Source: Fidelibacterota bacterium
Lineage (GTDB): Bacteria > Fidelibacterota > Marinisomatia > Marinisomatales > UBA1611
Direction: 5' to 3'
Length of the DNA: 64,000 nt
Assembly (NCBI GenBank): GCA_016784605.1
Contig: JADHUI010000008.1
Location: forward strand, 1-64,000
Part shown: positions 18,851 through 29,430 of the stretch, piece by piece
Numbering within the stretch: the stretch's first letter is position 1
Layout: each line of letters opens with the position of its first letter
The notes under the pieces: model-generated
Told to the model about the DNA's origin: nothing
Database searches by the model: none
Seen by the model: the letters and a program-made list of their open reading frames with translations, nothing else
Made by a program: the position numbers and the translations under genes

Positions 18851-18879
18851 TTGAACTTAGAGTTTTGGTGAAGTAATAT
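18851..18879 (+). promoter_or_regulatory. Sigma-70-like promoter of the metH operon
   Basis: TTGAAC, a 17-base spacer, then TAATAT. The predicted transcription start (about 18886) falls exactly at the 5' edge of the riboswitch aptamer, which supports both calls. Confidence 0.7.
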
Positions 18880-18883
18880 ACAT

Positions 18884-18967
18884 AGTCGTGATTTGAGCCG
18901 TATTGCTGCGACAGTTAAATAATAGCTAAAAGGGTGGCGCAGCCGGCTCTCAATGCCGGTTTTTTTT
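18884..18967 (+). promoter_or_regulatory. SAM-II riboswitch with terminator-like expression platform
   Basis: 18884-18936 matches the SAM-II (metA) aptamer pattern as I recall it: P1 stem GTCG/CGAC enclosing GATTTGAGCCGTATTGC, then an A-rich linker and GCTAAAAGGG that forms the pseudoknot. It is followed by CCGGC-TCTCAAT-GCCGG and a run of eight T (18943-18967), an intrinsic-terminator shape. Aptamer bases GAGCCG (18895-18900) are perfectly complementary to CGGCTC (18944-18949) in the terminator's left arm, so an anti-terminator could form when SAM is absent. The start codons of metH lie in or just after this hairpin, so translational control is also possible. Confidence 0.85.
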
Positions 18968-21900
18968 ATGCAAAAATTCAAAGATATATTAAATAAACGT
19001 ATTTTAATTATGGATGGGGCCATGGGAACCCAAATCCAATCTTTCCGTCTGGATGAGTCGGGTTTTCGAGGCGAACTATTCAAAAACTATTCCCAGCCCT
19101 TACAAGGAAATAATGATTTACTTTCCTTAACACAGCCACAGATCATTTCGGAAATTCATGGAAAATACTTGGAAGCGGGTGCCGATATCATTGAAACAAA
19201 CACCTTTAATGCTAATGCGATTAGTATGGCTGACTATCAATTGGAGCATGTTGTTTATGATATGAATGTAGCCTCTGCTCGATTGGCGAGAGCTGTGGCA
19301 GATACATTTACTGAAAAAGATCCAAATCAACATCGTTTCGTCTGTGGCGCCATTGGACCAACTGCCAAAGCTGCAACTTTAAGCCCAGATGTTAATCGGC
19401 CAGAATTCCGCAACATTTCATTTGATGAATTGGTGGATGCTTATGGAGAGCAAACACATGGGTTGCTTGATGGGGGTGTAGATATTATTCTAATAGAAAC
19501 AGTATTTGATACTCTCAATTGTAAAGCAGCTTTATATGCAGTAAATACAATTCTTGATGAACGAAAAATTTCAATCCCCGTGATGGTATCTGGGACTATC
19601 GTCGATGCAAGTGGTCGCACGCTTTCAGGGCAAACAGTGGATGCTTTTTGGGCTTCCATACGTCATGGAAATTTGGCGGCCGTTGGGTTGAACTGCGCTT
19701 TGGGTGCTGAAGAAATTCGCCCCCATTTAGATGCTATTTCACAATTGGCTCATATTCCAACATTTGTATACCCAAATGCAGGTTTACCTAATGAGTTGGG
19801 AGGTTATGACGAATCACCAGAATCTATGGCCTCTATTATAAAAGAATTTGCTCAATCGGGGATGGTTAATATGGTGGGCGGATGTTGCGGAACATCTCCG
19901 GAACATATTGTAGCCATGAAAAAGGCCGTTGAAAATATTCCGCCAAGGCGCATTTCTAAAAAATCATCCTTTACACAATTAAGTGGTTTAGAACCATTTA
20001 CTTTTTTCCCAGATAGTAATTTTATTAATGTAGGGGAAAGAACCAATGTCGCCGGATCGGCCAAATTTAAGCGCCTGATTTTAACTGAAGCGTATGAAGA
20101 AGCTTTGTCTGTTGCTAAGCAACAAATAGATAATGGTGCCCAAATAATTGATATCAACATGGATGAAGGGTTGTTGGATTCAAAAAAAGCAATGGAAACG
20201 TTTCTCCGTATGATTGCATCCGATCCAGATATTTCTCGCGTGCCTGTTATGATTGATTCATCGAATTGGGATATTATTGAAACGGGGTTAAAAAATCTCC
20301 AAGGTAAAGGAATTGTAAATTCCATTTCCTTAAAAGATGGAGAAAAACTTTTTATTGAGCGAGCCAATAAAATTTTAAAATATGGCGCAGCTGTTGTTGT
20401 AATGGCTTTTGATGAAAACGGTCAGGCGGATTCCTATGAAACGAAAGTGGATATTTGTACCAGAGCCTATACCTTGCTCGTGAATCAAGTAGGTTTTTTA
20501 CCTGAAGATATCATATTTGACCCCAATATATTTGCAGTAGCTACTGGAATTGAAGAGCATAATAATTATGCAAATGATTTCATCAGAGCTACTAATACAA
20601 TTAAAGCAACTTTACCTGGTGTCCACATTAGTGGCGGTGTAAGCAATTTATCTTTCTCCTTTCGTGGCAACAATGGTATCCGCGAGGCAATGCATTCTTG
20701 CTTTTTATATCATGCGATTCAAGCAGGTATGGATATGGGGATTGTGAATGCAGGCCAATTGACCATTTATTCTGATTTAGAAGAAAATGTAAAAACGAGA
20801 GTCGAAGATGTGCTTTTTAACCGACGCGCCGACGCCACTGATCGTCTATTAGAGATTGCTGATTCGGTTGTGGGCTCAAAGAATAAAGATTTAACAGATT
20901 TAACTTGGAGAGAAAAATCTGTCAAAGATCGATTAATCCATGCTTTAGTAGAAGGAATCACCGCTTTTATTCAAGAAGATACGGAAGAAGCGCGGAAAAT
21001 TATGGCTGAACCTATTGATGTAATAGAAGGCCCCTTAATGGATGGTATGTCTGTTGTTGGTGATTTATTTGGGGAAGGTAAAATGTTTTTACCTCAAGTG
21101 ATTAAGTCAGCCCGCGTCATGAAAAAAGCTGTAGCTATTTTAGAACCCTATATTGAAGAAAATCAAAAAGAAGGTAAATCAAAAGGCACAATAATTATGG
21201 CAACCGTAAAAGGGGATGTTCATGATATTGGTAAAAATATTGTAGGAGTTGTTCTTGGATGTAACGGGTATCGAATTGTTGATATAGGCGTTATGGTTCC
21301 TGTAAATCAAATACTGGCTTCCGCTAGAGAAGAAAAAGCAGACATGATTGGTTTATCCGGTCTCATTACGCCCAGTTTGGATGAAATGGTTCATGTAGCG
21401 AAAGAGATGGAAAGGAACCAATTTGATCTACCCTTATTGATTGGCGGTGCTACAACAAGTAAAAAACATACATCCATTAAAATTGATGAAGCTTATTCTG
21501 GACCCGTAATTTATGTTCAAGACGCATCAAGAGCAGTGGGCGTTGTTCAACAATTATTATCTAAAGAATACAAACAAACCCTTATTGATAAGACGACTGA
21601 TGAATATGTGTCTATAAGAGATAATTATAACAACAAGACTCAATCGCTTCTGTCGGTAGAAGTAGCGCGGGAAAGAAAAATTCCCATTGATTGGCAAAAT
21701 TATACTATACCAAAACCACTTTTTGAGGGTGTCAAAATATTAAATGAATATTCTCTTAATGATCTTGTTCCTTTCATTGATTGGACGCCTTTCTTTTCTA
21801 CGTGGGAACTAAAAGGGAAATATCCAGAAATATTATCTCATAAAAAATTTGGAGTAGAAGCAACAAAACTATTTGAAGATGCTCGGTCCCTTCTAAAAAT

Positions 21901-22525
21901 GATTATTCGAGATAAACGATTAACGGCGAAAGGGATATTTGGTATTTTCCCTGCTGTATCCATGAATGAAGATGTAAAAATTAATCACCAAAATGAAGAA
22001 ACCACTTTTTCGTTTCAACGTCAATTGTTTGATAAAGGGATTAATCGTCCTAACAGAAGTTTGTCCGACTTTATTTGTCCAAAAACTGAGAATAAAAAAG
22101 ATTGGTTAGGTGTTTTTGCAGTTACGGCAGGACATGGTTTAGATTCATTGGTTTCTGAGTTCAAATTGAAAAATGATGATTATAATGCCATTTTAGCTCA
22201 GTCAATAGCCGATCGCCTCGCGGAAGCATTTGCTGAACATTTGCACCAAAGAATTAGGACAGAATTTTGGGGATATTCGCCCACAGAATCCCTAAATAAT
22301 GAAAATTTAATATTAGAACAATATCAAGGTATACGACCTGCGCCCGGTTATCCTGCCTGCCCAGACCACGCAGAAAAAGATAAAATATGGTCTGTATTAA
22401 ATGTGGAAAAAACCATAGGAATTTCTTTAACGGAGTCGCGAGCCATGTTGCCTGCCGCTTCGGTAAGTGGATGGTATTTTTCGCATCCTGAATCTATTTA
22501 TTTTGGTGTGGGACGGATAAACTAA
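18968..22525 (+). CDS. metH: Cobalamin-dependent methionine synthase MetH
   Basis: About 1185 residues, full length. It transfers the methyl group from methyltetrahydrofolate to homocysteine through B12. Domains in order: homocysteine-binding/Zn domain to about residue 320 ([25 protein letters not shown] cysteines); pterin-binding domain about 340-630 ([14 protein letters not shown]); cap and B12-binding domains about 640-890 with [12 protein letters not shown] (axial His) and [13 protein letters not shown]; reactivation domain to the end ([12 protein letters not shown]). The start is uncertain: ATG 18953 lies inside the riboswitch hairpin, ATG 18968 just after its T-run, and neither has a near SD. 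First gene of a long methionine/threonine operon. Confidence 0.96.
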   Translation: MQKFKDILNKRILIMDGAMGTQIQSFRLDESGFRGELFKNYSQPLQGNNDLLSLTQPQIISEIHGKYLEAGADIIETNTFNANAISMADYQLEHVVYDMNVASARLARAVADTFTEKDPNQHRFVCGAIGPTAKAATLSPDVNRPEFRNISFDELVDAYGEQTHGLLDGGVDIILIETVFDTLNCKAALYAVNTILDERKISIPVMVSGTIVDASGRTLSGQTVDAFWASIRHGNLAAVGLNCALGAEEIRPHLDAISQLAHIPTFVYPNAGLPNELGGYDESPESMASIIKEFAQSGMVNMVGGCCGTSPEHIVAMKKAVENIPPRRISKKSSFTQLSGLEPFTFFPDSNFINVGERTNVAGSAKFKRLILTEAYEEALSVAKQQIDNGAQIIDINMDEGLLDSKKAMETFLRMIASDPDISRVPVMIDSSNWDIIETGLKNLQGKGIVNSISLKDGEKLFIERANKILKYGAAVVVMAFDENGQADSYETKVDICTRAYTLLVNQVGFLPEDIIFDPNIFAVATGIEEHNNYANDFIRATNTIKATLPGVHISGGVSNLSFSFRGNNGIREAMHSCFLYHAIQAGMDMGIVNAGQLTIYSDLEENVKTRVEDVLFNRRADATDRLLEIADSVVGSKNKDLTDLTWREKSVKDRLIHALVEGITAFIQEDTEEARKIMAEPIDVIEGPLMDGMSVVGDLFGEGKMFLPQVIKSARVMKKAVAILEPYIEENQKEGKSKGTIIMATVKGDVHDIGKNIVGVVLGCNGYRIVDIGVMVPVNQILASAREEKADMIGLSGLITPSLDEMVHVAKEMERNQFDLPLLIGGATTSKKHTSIKIDEAYSGPVIYVQDASRAVGVVQQLLSKEYKQTLIDKTTDEYVSIRDNYNNKTQSLLSVEVARERKIPIDWQNYTIPKPLFEGVKILNEYSLNDLVPFIDWTPFFSTWELKGKYPEILSHKKFGVEATKLFEDARSLLKMIIRDKRLTAKGIFGIFPAVSMNEDVKINHQNEETTFSFQRQLFDKGINRPNRSLSDFICPKTENKKDWLGVFAVTAGHGLDSLVSEFKLKNDDYNAILAQSIADRLAEAFAEHLHQRIRTEFWGYSPTESLNNENLILEQYQGIRPAPGYPACPDHAEKDKIWSVLNVEKTIGISLTESRAMLPAASVSGWYFSHPESIYFGVGRIN

Positions 22526-22556
22526 ACATGCTTACTTTGGCATAGGACAAAATCTT

Positions 22557-24947
22557 ATGAAAATACTCAAATTTGGCGGTTCATCCGTAAATACTCCCGA
22601 AAGGATAAAACATGTTGTTCAGCTTATTGTATCCGAACATCCATGTGCCGTGGTTGTGTCCGCTTTTGGTGGCGTAACAGATCAACTAATTCAATTGATG
22701 GAAATCGCAGAAAAAGGTATTCCATTTAAGGATGAATTAGATTCATTAATAGATAGACATATTCAAACAATTAACACACTTCAAATTCATACACATAAAG
22801 ATGAATTAACCCAAACGATTCGTGGCATTGAAATGGAGTTGAAAAAATCCCTAAAGACTATATCGGGGAAAAAGGAATGCACACCAAGGTTGAATGATCT
22901 TGTTTTAAGTGTTGGTGAAAGGTTGTCTGCAAATATTATTACAGAAGTTTGCGTGGATATAGGTATTGATGTCAAATATTTAGATGCAAGGAAGGTTGTT
23001 TTAACGGATGACCATTTTGGTAGCGCCTTTGTTCATTATCAAGATTCATACAATCGGATTCGAACAGAATGCGAAGATAAAACCATAACAAGAATTATAA
23101 CTGGATTTATTGGTTCCACAGAAGAGGGTGAAACGACCACATTTGGAAGAAGCGGGTCCGACTATACAGCCTCTATTTTTGGAGCTGCGCTCAATGTGGA
23201 TGAAATTGAAATTTGGACGGATGTAAATGGTATTTTATCTGCGGATCCTAACGTTGTTCCAGATGCCAAGACAATTTCACATATTACTTATGAAGAAGCC
23301 ATGGAATTGGCTCATGCTGGCGCAAAAGTTATTTTCCCCCCAACCATGATTCCCGCATTATATAAATCCATTCCAATTCGAATTAAGAATACATTTGAAC
23401 CGGAAAACCCCGGAACGATTATTACAAAAAATAGAACATTGGGAAAACATTTTGCTGTTGGAATTTCTTCTCTTTATAACATTACACTTATACGTTTTCA
23501 AGGCGCGGGAATGGTGGGAAGATATGGCGTTATTGGCCGTGTGTTTGAAGCATTAGCCAATAAAAAAATTAATATTATCCTTGTTTCGCAGGTGTTCAGT
23601 GAACATTCAATTTGTTTTGCCATTCAGCCAGAAGAAGTTTCTTTGGCTCAGTCTTTATTGAATAATGAATTTGCGTTTGAGTTAGAAAATAAATTTATTG
23701 ACTCCATTAAGATTGAATCTGATTTATCTCTGATTGCGGTGGTGGGAGAAGGCATGCGTCACACGCCAGGAATTTCAGGGAAATTATTCAGCGTTTTAGG
23801 TGAACAGAATGTGAATCTCATTGCGATTGCTCAAGGATCATCCGAACGAAATATTTCTTTTATTATTAAAAATGAAGAAGTGGAATCGGCCATTCGTTCC
23901 TTGCATGACTATATTTTCTTGGACAATGAAAAAATAAATGTTTTCATTGCCGGCGTTGGGTTGGTTGGGTCTGATTTAATTCGATTAATCCAAGATCAAC
24001 CATCTTTAAACATTTGCGGTATCATGAATAGTCGAAAAATGATCATGAATCATGATGGTATAGAAACTGCCAATTATAAAGAAAAATTAGCGGATGGAGA
24101 ATTAGCAAATATAGATTTATTTATTTCAAGTGCTACTAATTCTCGAAATGCTGTATTTGTGGATGTTACATCTTCATCAACCATTGCAGAAAAAACGGCA
24201 GATATTCTCCAAAAAGGTATTTCAGTTGTATCCGCCAGTAAATTGGCCAATAGCATGAATCAGGATTATTATAATCTGATTCGACAAAATGAAAAACAAG
24301 GTCAATCTACATTTAAGTATGAAGCAAATGTTGGGGCAGGGCTTCCCATCATTGAAACGTTGCAAACATTATTGAATACAGGCGATGTTGTTGAGAAAAT
24401 TGAAGGCATTATGTCAGGAACGTTGAGCTATTTATTCAGTCAATTCGACGGGTCTATTCCATTCAGTGAATTGGTTAAAAATGCCAGATCTCAAGGATAC
24501 ACTGAACCAGATCCAAGAGATGATTTAAACGGAATGGATGTGGGACGAAAAATTCTCATTTTAGGCAGAGAAACGGGTGCTGAACTGGAAATGGATGATG
24601 TTTCTATTGAAAATTTAATTCCTGAAAAATTGAACCCGAAATTATCCATTGATGACTTTTTAATCCAATTAGCTCTATATGATGATTTATTTCTAAATAC
24701 GTATATGTCAGCCAAAACTGATAATAAGGTATTACGATATATTGCAACATGGGATGGGCAAAAAGCGCTTGTTGGATTAAAAGCCGTTGGAGAAGACAAT
24801 CCGTTTTATTATCAAAATGGAAGAGAAAATTTTATTGTATTTACAACCAAAAGATATAAAGATAGCCCCATGGTAATTAAGGGACATGGTGCAGGAGCAG
24901 AAGTCACTGCAGCTGGAGTATTAGGAGATATTTTAAAATGTCAGTAG
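22557..24947 (+). CDS. thrA: Bifunctional aspartokinase / homoserine dehydrogenase
   Basis: A 796-residue fused enzyme for the first and third steps of the aspartate pathway. Aspartokinase domain about 1-290 (MKILKFGGSSVNTPERI, TFGRSGSDYTASIFG, WTDVNGILSADPNVV); two ACT domains about 305-455 that normally bind an amino-acid inhibitor (threonine in ThrA-type enzymes); homoserine dehydrogenase domain about 460-796 (NVFIAGVGLVGSDLI, EANVGAGLPIIETLQ, IEGIMSGTLSYLF, EPDPRDDLNGMDVGRK). Its 3' end overlaps asd by 10 bases. Inhibitor specificity (Thr or Met) cannot be read from the sequence by eye. Confidence 0.95.
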   Translation: MKILKFGGSSVNTPERIKHVVQLIVSEHPCAVVVSAFGGVTDQLIQLMEIAEKGIPFKDELDSLIDRHIQTINTLQIHTHKDELTQTIRGIEMELKKSLKTISGKKECTPRLNDLVLSVGERLSANIITEVCVDIGIDVKYLDARKVVLTDDHFGSAFVHYQDSYNRIRTECEDKTITRIITGFIGSTEEGETTTFGRSGSDYTASIFGAALNVDEIEIWTDVNGILSADPNVVPDAKTISHITYEEAMELAHAGAKVIFPPTMIPALYKSIPIRIKNTFEPENPGTIITKNRTLGKHFAVGISSLYNITLIRFQGAGMVGRYGVIGRVFEALANKKINIILVSQVFSEHSICFAIQPEEVSLAQSLLNNEFAFELENKFIDSIKIESDLSLIAVVGEGMRHTPGISGKLFSVLGEQNVNLIAIAQGSSERNISFIIKNEEVESAIRSLHDYIFLDNEKINVFIAGVGLVGSDLIRLIQDQPSLNICGIMNSRKMIMNHDGIETANYKEKLADGELANIDLFISSATNSRNAVFVDVTSSSTIAEKTADILQKGISVVSASKLANSMNQDYYNLIRQNEKQGQSTFKYEANVGAGLPIIETLQTLLNTGDVVEKIEGIMSGTLSYLFSQFDGSIPFSELVKNARSQGYTEPDPRDDLNGMDVGRKILILGRETGAELEMDDVSIENLIPEKLNPKLSIDDFLIQLALYDDLFLNTYMSAKTDNKVLRYIATWDGQKALVGLKAVGEDNPFYYQNGRENFIVFTTKRYKDSPMVIKGHGAGAEVTAAGVLGDILKCQ

Positions 24948-26038
24948 AAAAATATATAAAAGTCAGCGTTTTGGGTGCCACTGGAATGGTGGGACAAAAT
25001 TGTTTACGATTGTTAGAAAATCATCCATGGTTCAAAGTCGTTGATGTGGCGGCTTCTGAGAGATCATCCGGGAAAACATACAAGGATTCTGTAGAAGGTA
25101 AATGGCATATGGAGACAGATATTCCCCATGATGTTTCAACTTTAATTGTTCGAGATGTGCATGATTTTGATTCAATTCCTGACGATGTAACATGTGTATT
25201 CTCTGCTTTAGATTTAGATGAAAAGGAAGAGACTCGAAACTTTGAATTTGGATATGCGGAAAAAGGATATGCTGTGATTTCTACAAGTTCGGCAAATCGA
25301 CAAACAGATGATGTCCCCATGATTATCCCCGAAATTAATGCAGATCATACGAATGTTATTCCGATACAACAGCAGAATCGAGATTTGCCAAGCTCTGGAT
25401 TTGTGGCTGTTAAACCCAATTGTTCCATCCAATCTTATATTGTTGTTTTAGAAGCTTTAAAACAAGCGGGATTTCCAATAGATCGCGCTCAAGTGACGAC
25501 CTTGCAAGCATTGTCAGGTGCAGGTTATAAAGCATTATCCAATCCTGATTTACAAGAAAATGTAATCCCATTTATTGGGGGAGAAGAAGAAAAGACTGAA
25601 AAAGAACCGTTAAAGATTTTTGGGAAAGTAACAAGCGAAGGCATTATTCAATCTACAGATTTAATCGTAAATGCGGTTTGTACTCGTGTCCCGGTTGTAG
25701 ATGGACATACAGCGGTTGTCCATATTGGTTTTTCGGATAAAGTACCATCGATAGATGAATTCAAATCTATTTTATCATCTTTTAGCGCAGAGCCACAATC
25801 AATGAATTTACCATCCGCACCAAATCCGCCTATTTTAGTTTTGGATGATATCGATCGCCCTCAGCCAAGATTAGACCGAGATTCTGGAAAAGGAATGGCC
25901 GTAACGGTTGGGCGAATTGCTAAAGATACATTTTTTGATATTCGCTTTATTGGTTTATCTCATAACACGGTTCGCGGTGCGTCTGGTGGTGCTATTTTGG
26001 TGGCAGAATTACTAGTAGAAAAAGGATTTATTTCATGA
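24938..26038 (+). CDS. asd: Aspartate-semialdehyde dehydrogenase
   Basis: A 366-residue enzyme reducing aspartyl phosphate to aspartate semialdehyde with NADPH. It belongs to the archaeal/fungal-like Asd branch: VSVLGATGMVGQNCLRLL nucleotide motif, catalytic Cys at about 166 in VKPNCSIQSYIV, and late His in VDGHTAVVHI. It overlaps thrA upstream by 10 bases and thrB downstream by 4. The stop is TGA. Confidence 0.94.
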   Translation: MSVEKYIKVSVLGATGMVGQNCLRLLENHPWFKVVDVAASERSSGKTYKDSVEGKWHMETDIPHDVSTLIVRDVHDFDSIPDDVTCVFSALDLDEKEETRNFEFGYAEKGYAVISTSSANRQTDDVPMIIPEINADHTNVIPIQQQNRDLPSSGFVAVKPNCSIQSYIVVLEALKQAGFPIDRAQVTTLQALSGAGYKALSNPDLQENVIPFIGGEEEKTEKEPLKIFGKVTSEGIIQSTDLIVNAVCTRVPVVDGHTAVVHIGFSDKVPSIDEFKSILSSFSAEPQSMNLPSAPNPPILVLDDIDRPQPRLDRDSGKGMAVTVGRIAKDTFFDIRFIGLSHNTVRGASGGAILVAELLVEKGFIS

Positions 26039-26967
26039 GTGATTCTATTCGAGTTAAAGGATATGCATCTGTTGCGAATGTATCCTGTGGCTTTGATTGT
26101 ATTGGATATGCCATTTCTGATCCAGGTGATGTTATAACATTATCTAAAAGAAAGTCATCCGGCATTGAGATAACAATGTCAGGATACGGTTCTGATTCTA
26201 TTTCATGCGATTTAGAAAAAAACACGGGTGGTAAAGCAGTTCTTTCATTGCTCGAAGCAATAGATAGCCAACAAGGATTTAAACTTCATATTGAAAAAGG
26301 CATTCCGCCGGGGAGCGGGATTGGTTCCAGTTCTGCCAGTGCGGCTGCCGCAGTATTTGCAGCAAATGAATTATTGGGAAATCCATTATCCCTTGACGAA
26401 TTACTGATTCATGGCATGGCAGGAGAAGCGGTTGCTTCCGGTGGGTTTCATGCAGATAATATTGCTCCCGCACTTTTTGGCGGCATCATTTTAGTTCGGA
26501 GTTATGACCCATTGGATATTTTGAATTTACCCGTTCCGGAGAATTTGTTTAGTACGGCTGTTTTACCAGATATGACGATTAATACAAAGGAAGCGAGAAA
26601 AATTCTTCCTACAAATATCCCATTAAAAAATGCGATTGAACAAGCAGGAAATTTATCCGGATTTACTTTAGGCCTTCATGAGTCTGATTTTGATTTATTA
26701 GGCCGTTCCATGGTGGATCACTTTGCCGAACCTTATCGAGCGAAACTGATTCCGGGTTATGATGCCGTTCGTAAATCTGCTCTTGATTCAGGTGCAATTG
26801 GTTGCGGCATTTCCGGTTCAGGTCCATCCGTATTTGCCCTTTCAGATTCATTAGAAAAAGCACAGGTAATTGGCACTGCCATGGTTAAAGAATTTCAAAA
26901 AGTAGGATTATTAAGTAAGGCATATAGTTCACCTATCCATACCAATCATCCAGAAATTTTAGGATAA
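26035..26967 (+). CDS. thrB: Homoserine kinase
   Basis: A 310-residue GHMP kinase that phosphorylates homoserine. Motif 1: VKGYASVANVSCGFDCIGYA; motif 2 (ATP loop): GIPPGSGIGSSSASAAAAV at about 93-110; motif 3: IGCGISGSGPSVFAL near 265. ATGA overlap with asd and 3 bases from thrC, so the threonine branch is tightly coupled. Confidence 0.95.
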   Translation: MSDSIRVKGYASVANVSCGFDCIGYAISDPGDVITLSKRKSSGIEITMSGYGSDSISCDLEKNTGGKAVLSLLEAIDSQQGFKLHIEKGIPPGSGIGSSSASAAAAVFAANELLGNPLSLDELLIHGMAGEAVASGGFHADNIAPALFGGIILVRSYDPLDILNLPVPENLFSTAVLPDMTINTKEARKILPTNIPLKNAIEQAGNLSGFTLGLHESDFDLLGRSMVDHFAEPYRAKLIPGYDAVRKSALDSGAIGCGISGSGPSVFALSDSLEKAQVIGTAMVKEFQKVGLLSKAYSSPIHTNHPEILG

Positions 26968-26970
26968 AGG

Positions 26971-28263
26971 TTGCAATTTTATAGCACCAGGAATCAGTCA
27001 AATTTAGTTGGGTTTAGAGATGCCTTATTTCAAGGATTAGCACCAGATGGTGGATTATATCTTCCAGAAAATATTCCAAATCTTTGGGATAAAATAAAAT
27101 ATAAAGATGGTTCATATCCTGAATTAGCATTTGAAATATTATATCCTTATGTTGATGGAGAAATTTCAAAATCATCTTTAGAAGATATTTGCCAAAATGC
27201 TTTTTCTTTTAGTGTGCCCGTAAATGAAATAAAAAAGGACCATTATATTTTAGAATTATTCCATGGTCCCACTTTAGCCTTTAAAGATTTCGCCGCTCGC
27301 TTTATGGCGAGATCAATGGAATATTTTTTAGATAATAATTCTAAAGAATTAACAGTACTTGTGGCCACGTCGGGTGATACGGGAAGTGCTGTTGCGAGTG
27401 GTTTTCACAATGTAGATGGTATTCGCGTTGTTATTTTATACCCAAAAGGCCGCGTAAGCCCAATTCAGGAAAGCCAATTAACGTCACTTGGTGGCAATAT
27501 AACAGCTATAGAAATTGATGGAAGTTTTGATGATTGTCAGTTGTTGGTTAAAAAGGCATTTCAAGATAAAGAATTGAACGAATCAATCAACTTAAGTTCT
27601 GCCAATTCCATAAATATTGCACGACTACTCCCGCAAAGTGTTTATTATTTCTGGGCACACAGACATATAGGCAAAAATGAATCAATCATTATAAGTGTTC
27701 CATCGGGCAATTTTGGAAATCTAACGGGAGGACTTTTTGCCAAAAAAATGGGATTACCTGTTGAAAAGTTTATTGCATCCACAAATAAAAATGATGTTGT
27801 CCCAGAATACTTGAAATCAGGTCAATTCCAGCCCAGACAATCTATTCATACTTTATCGAATGCGATGGATGTAGGAGATCCAAGCAACTTATCGCGTATC
27901 CAAGAATTATATCAACATGATTTAACCAGCTTAAGAAATGATATTGTGGGTTATTCTTATTCAGATGATGAAACGATTAATTCAATTTCAGAAACTTTTT
28001 CAGAAAATCGCATGATTTTAGATCCACATACTGCTGTTGGGTATGCAGGATTATTAAATTATAAAAAAGAATTTAAGAGCAATGCTCCAGGCGTTGTAAT
28101 CTCGACAGCACATCCAGCAAAATTTATCGAAAGCGTTGAACCCGCTATCGGAGAAAAAATTCCTATCCCCAATCGATTACAGCATTTTATGGAAAAAGAG
28201 ATGCGAAAGATAGAAATGCCAAATCGAATGTTGGATGTTAAAGAATTTTTACTCACAGCTTAA
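26971..28263 (+). CDS. thrC: Threonine synthase
   Basis: A 430-residue PLP enzyme converting phosphohomoserine to threonine. It begins with TTG at 26971 (MQFYSTRNQSNLVGFRDALFQGLAPDGGLYLPE), preceded by AGGA eight bases away; no better start exists. PLP lysine in HGPTLAFKDFAARFMAR at about 110; phosphate loop ATSGDTGSAV; SVPSGNFGNLTGG later. Completes thrA-asd-thrB-thrC. Confidence 0.95.
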   Translation: MQFYSTRNQSNLVGFRDALFQGLAPDGGLYLPENIPNLWDKIKYKDGSYPELAFEILYPYVDGEISKSSLEDICQNAFSFSVPVNEIKKDHYILELFHGPTLAFKDFAARFMARSMEYFLDNNSKELTVLVATSGDTGSAVASGFHNVDGIRVVILYPKGRVSPIQESQLTSLGGNITAIEIDGSFDDCQLLVKKAFQDKELNESINLSSANSINIARLLPQSVYYFWAHRHIGKNESIIISVPSGNFGNLTGGLFAKKMGLPVEKFIASTNKNDVVPEYLKSGQFQPRQSIHTLSNAMDVGDPSNLSRIQELYQHDLTSLRNDIVGYSYSDDETINSISETFSENRMILDPHTAVGYAGLLNYKKEFKSNAPGVVISTAHPAKFIESVEPAIGEKIPIPNRLQHFMEKEMRKIEMPNRMLDVKEFLLTA

Positions 28264-28283
28264 TTAAATAAAAAGGCATCATC

Positions 28284-29426
28284 ATGAAAAGAGATACAAA
28301 AATTGTTAGGGGGCAAGTACAGCCAGACCCAACTACAGGAGCCATTATACCTCCTATTTATCAAACAGCAACATATGCCTTAGAAGAAGTGGGGAAAGAT
28401 AAAGGGTTTGATTATACGCGATCTGCTAATCCAACCAGGCAAACGATGGAGGAATATTTAGCTTTGATTGAAGGCGGACAGTTTGGCGTCGCATTTTCAA
28501 GCGGGATGGCCACCGTGGACAGTTGCTTAAAATTGTTAAAATCAGGCGACCATATTATTTGTTCTGATGATGTTTATGGCGGTGTTTCTCGTCATTTCAA
28601 CCAAATTTTAAATAACTATAATCTTGAATTCACTTATGTGGATTCGCAAAATGTAGCCAATATTGAAGCGGCTATTAAGCCTAAGACAAAAATGATTTGG
28701 ATAGAGACGCCCACAAATCCACTCTTAAAAATCACAGATTTGGAAGCAGTGGGCAAAATTGCAAAATCCCATAATATTCTATTTGGGGTAGATTCAACTT
28801 TTGCTACGCCCGTATTTTTACGTCCGCTAGAATTTGGTGCAGATTTGGTTATGCATAGCACAACAAAATATTTAAGCGGTCATAATCAACTTATTGGTGG
28901 AATCGTTATTACAGATCGGGAAGATTTATTTGATTCATTGAAATTTATCCAAAAAACGGTTGGGGCTGTTCCAGGTCCATTTGATTGTTGGTTGACTATA
29001 CTTGGATTAAAAACATTAGATGTAAGAATGCAAAAACATAATGAAAATGGGATTCAAATTGCACACTATCTTGAAGGACACCCTAAAGTGGAACGCGTGA
29101 TTTATCCCGGGTTGGAATCACATCCAATGCATCATATAGCCCAGGAACAAATGTCGGGGTATAGTGGAATGATTTCTTTTGAGCTTAAGGGTGGGCTAGA
29201 ATCTGGGAAAGCATTAATGAATTATGTAGAACTTTGTTTGCTCGCAGAAAGTCTTGGAGCCGTTGAATCAATGATTACGCACCCAGCGACCATGACGCAT
29301 GCTGATGTGCCACGAGAAGATAGATTGGCACGTGGTTTTTCAGATGGATTGGTTCGCCTGTCTGTTGGAATTGAAAATGTAACAGATATTATTTCAGATT
29401 TAGAACAAGCATTGGAAAAAGCCTAA
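28284..29426 (+). CDS. metB: Cystathionine gamma-synthase / lyase family PLP enzyme
   Basis: A 380-residue Cys/Met metabolism PLP enzyme. Key motifs: YTRSANPTRQTMEEYLA, FSSGMATVD, the substrate-side IWIETPTNPLLKI, and the PLP lysine in MHSTTKYLSGHNQLIGG at about 196. Families MetB (cystathionine gamma-synthase), CTH/MetC and O-acylhomoserine sulfhydrylase are hard to separate by eye; position between the threonine genes and MetH, under a SAM riboswitch, favours a methionine-direction role. Followed 4 bases later by gltB. Confidence 0.85.
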   Translation: MKRDTKIVRGQVQPDPTTGAIIPPIYQTATYALEEVGKDKGFDYTRSANPTRQTMEEYLALIEGGQFGVAFSSGMATVDSCLKLLKSGDHIICSDDVYGGVSRHFNQILNNYNLEFTYVDSQNVANIEAAIKPKTKMIWIETPTNPLLKITDLEAVGKIAKSHNILFGVDSTFATPVFLRPLEFGADLVMHSTTKYLSGHNQLIGGIVITDREDLFDSLKFIQKTVGAVPGPFDCWLTILGLKTLDVRMQKHNENGIQIAHYLEGHPKVERVIYPGLESHPMHHIAQEQMSGYSGMISFELKGGLESGKALMNYVELCLLAESLGAVESMITHPATMTHADVPREDRLARGFSDGLVRLSVGIENVTDIISDLEQALEKA

Positions 29427-29430
29427 CTCA

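Larger units (their letters stand above)
18568..18967. other. 400-base intergenic region between rng and metH
   Basis: Divergent gene starts flank this gap. The right third holds the metH promoter, SAM-II riboswitch and terminator-like hairpin, listed separately. In 18628-18850 I see no gene; only AT-rich sequence and a small GCCC/GGGC stem near 18707-18720 without a T-run. The rng promoter must lie in this stretch but is not obvious. Confidence 0.6.
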
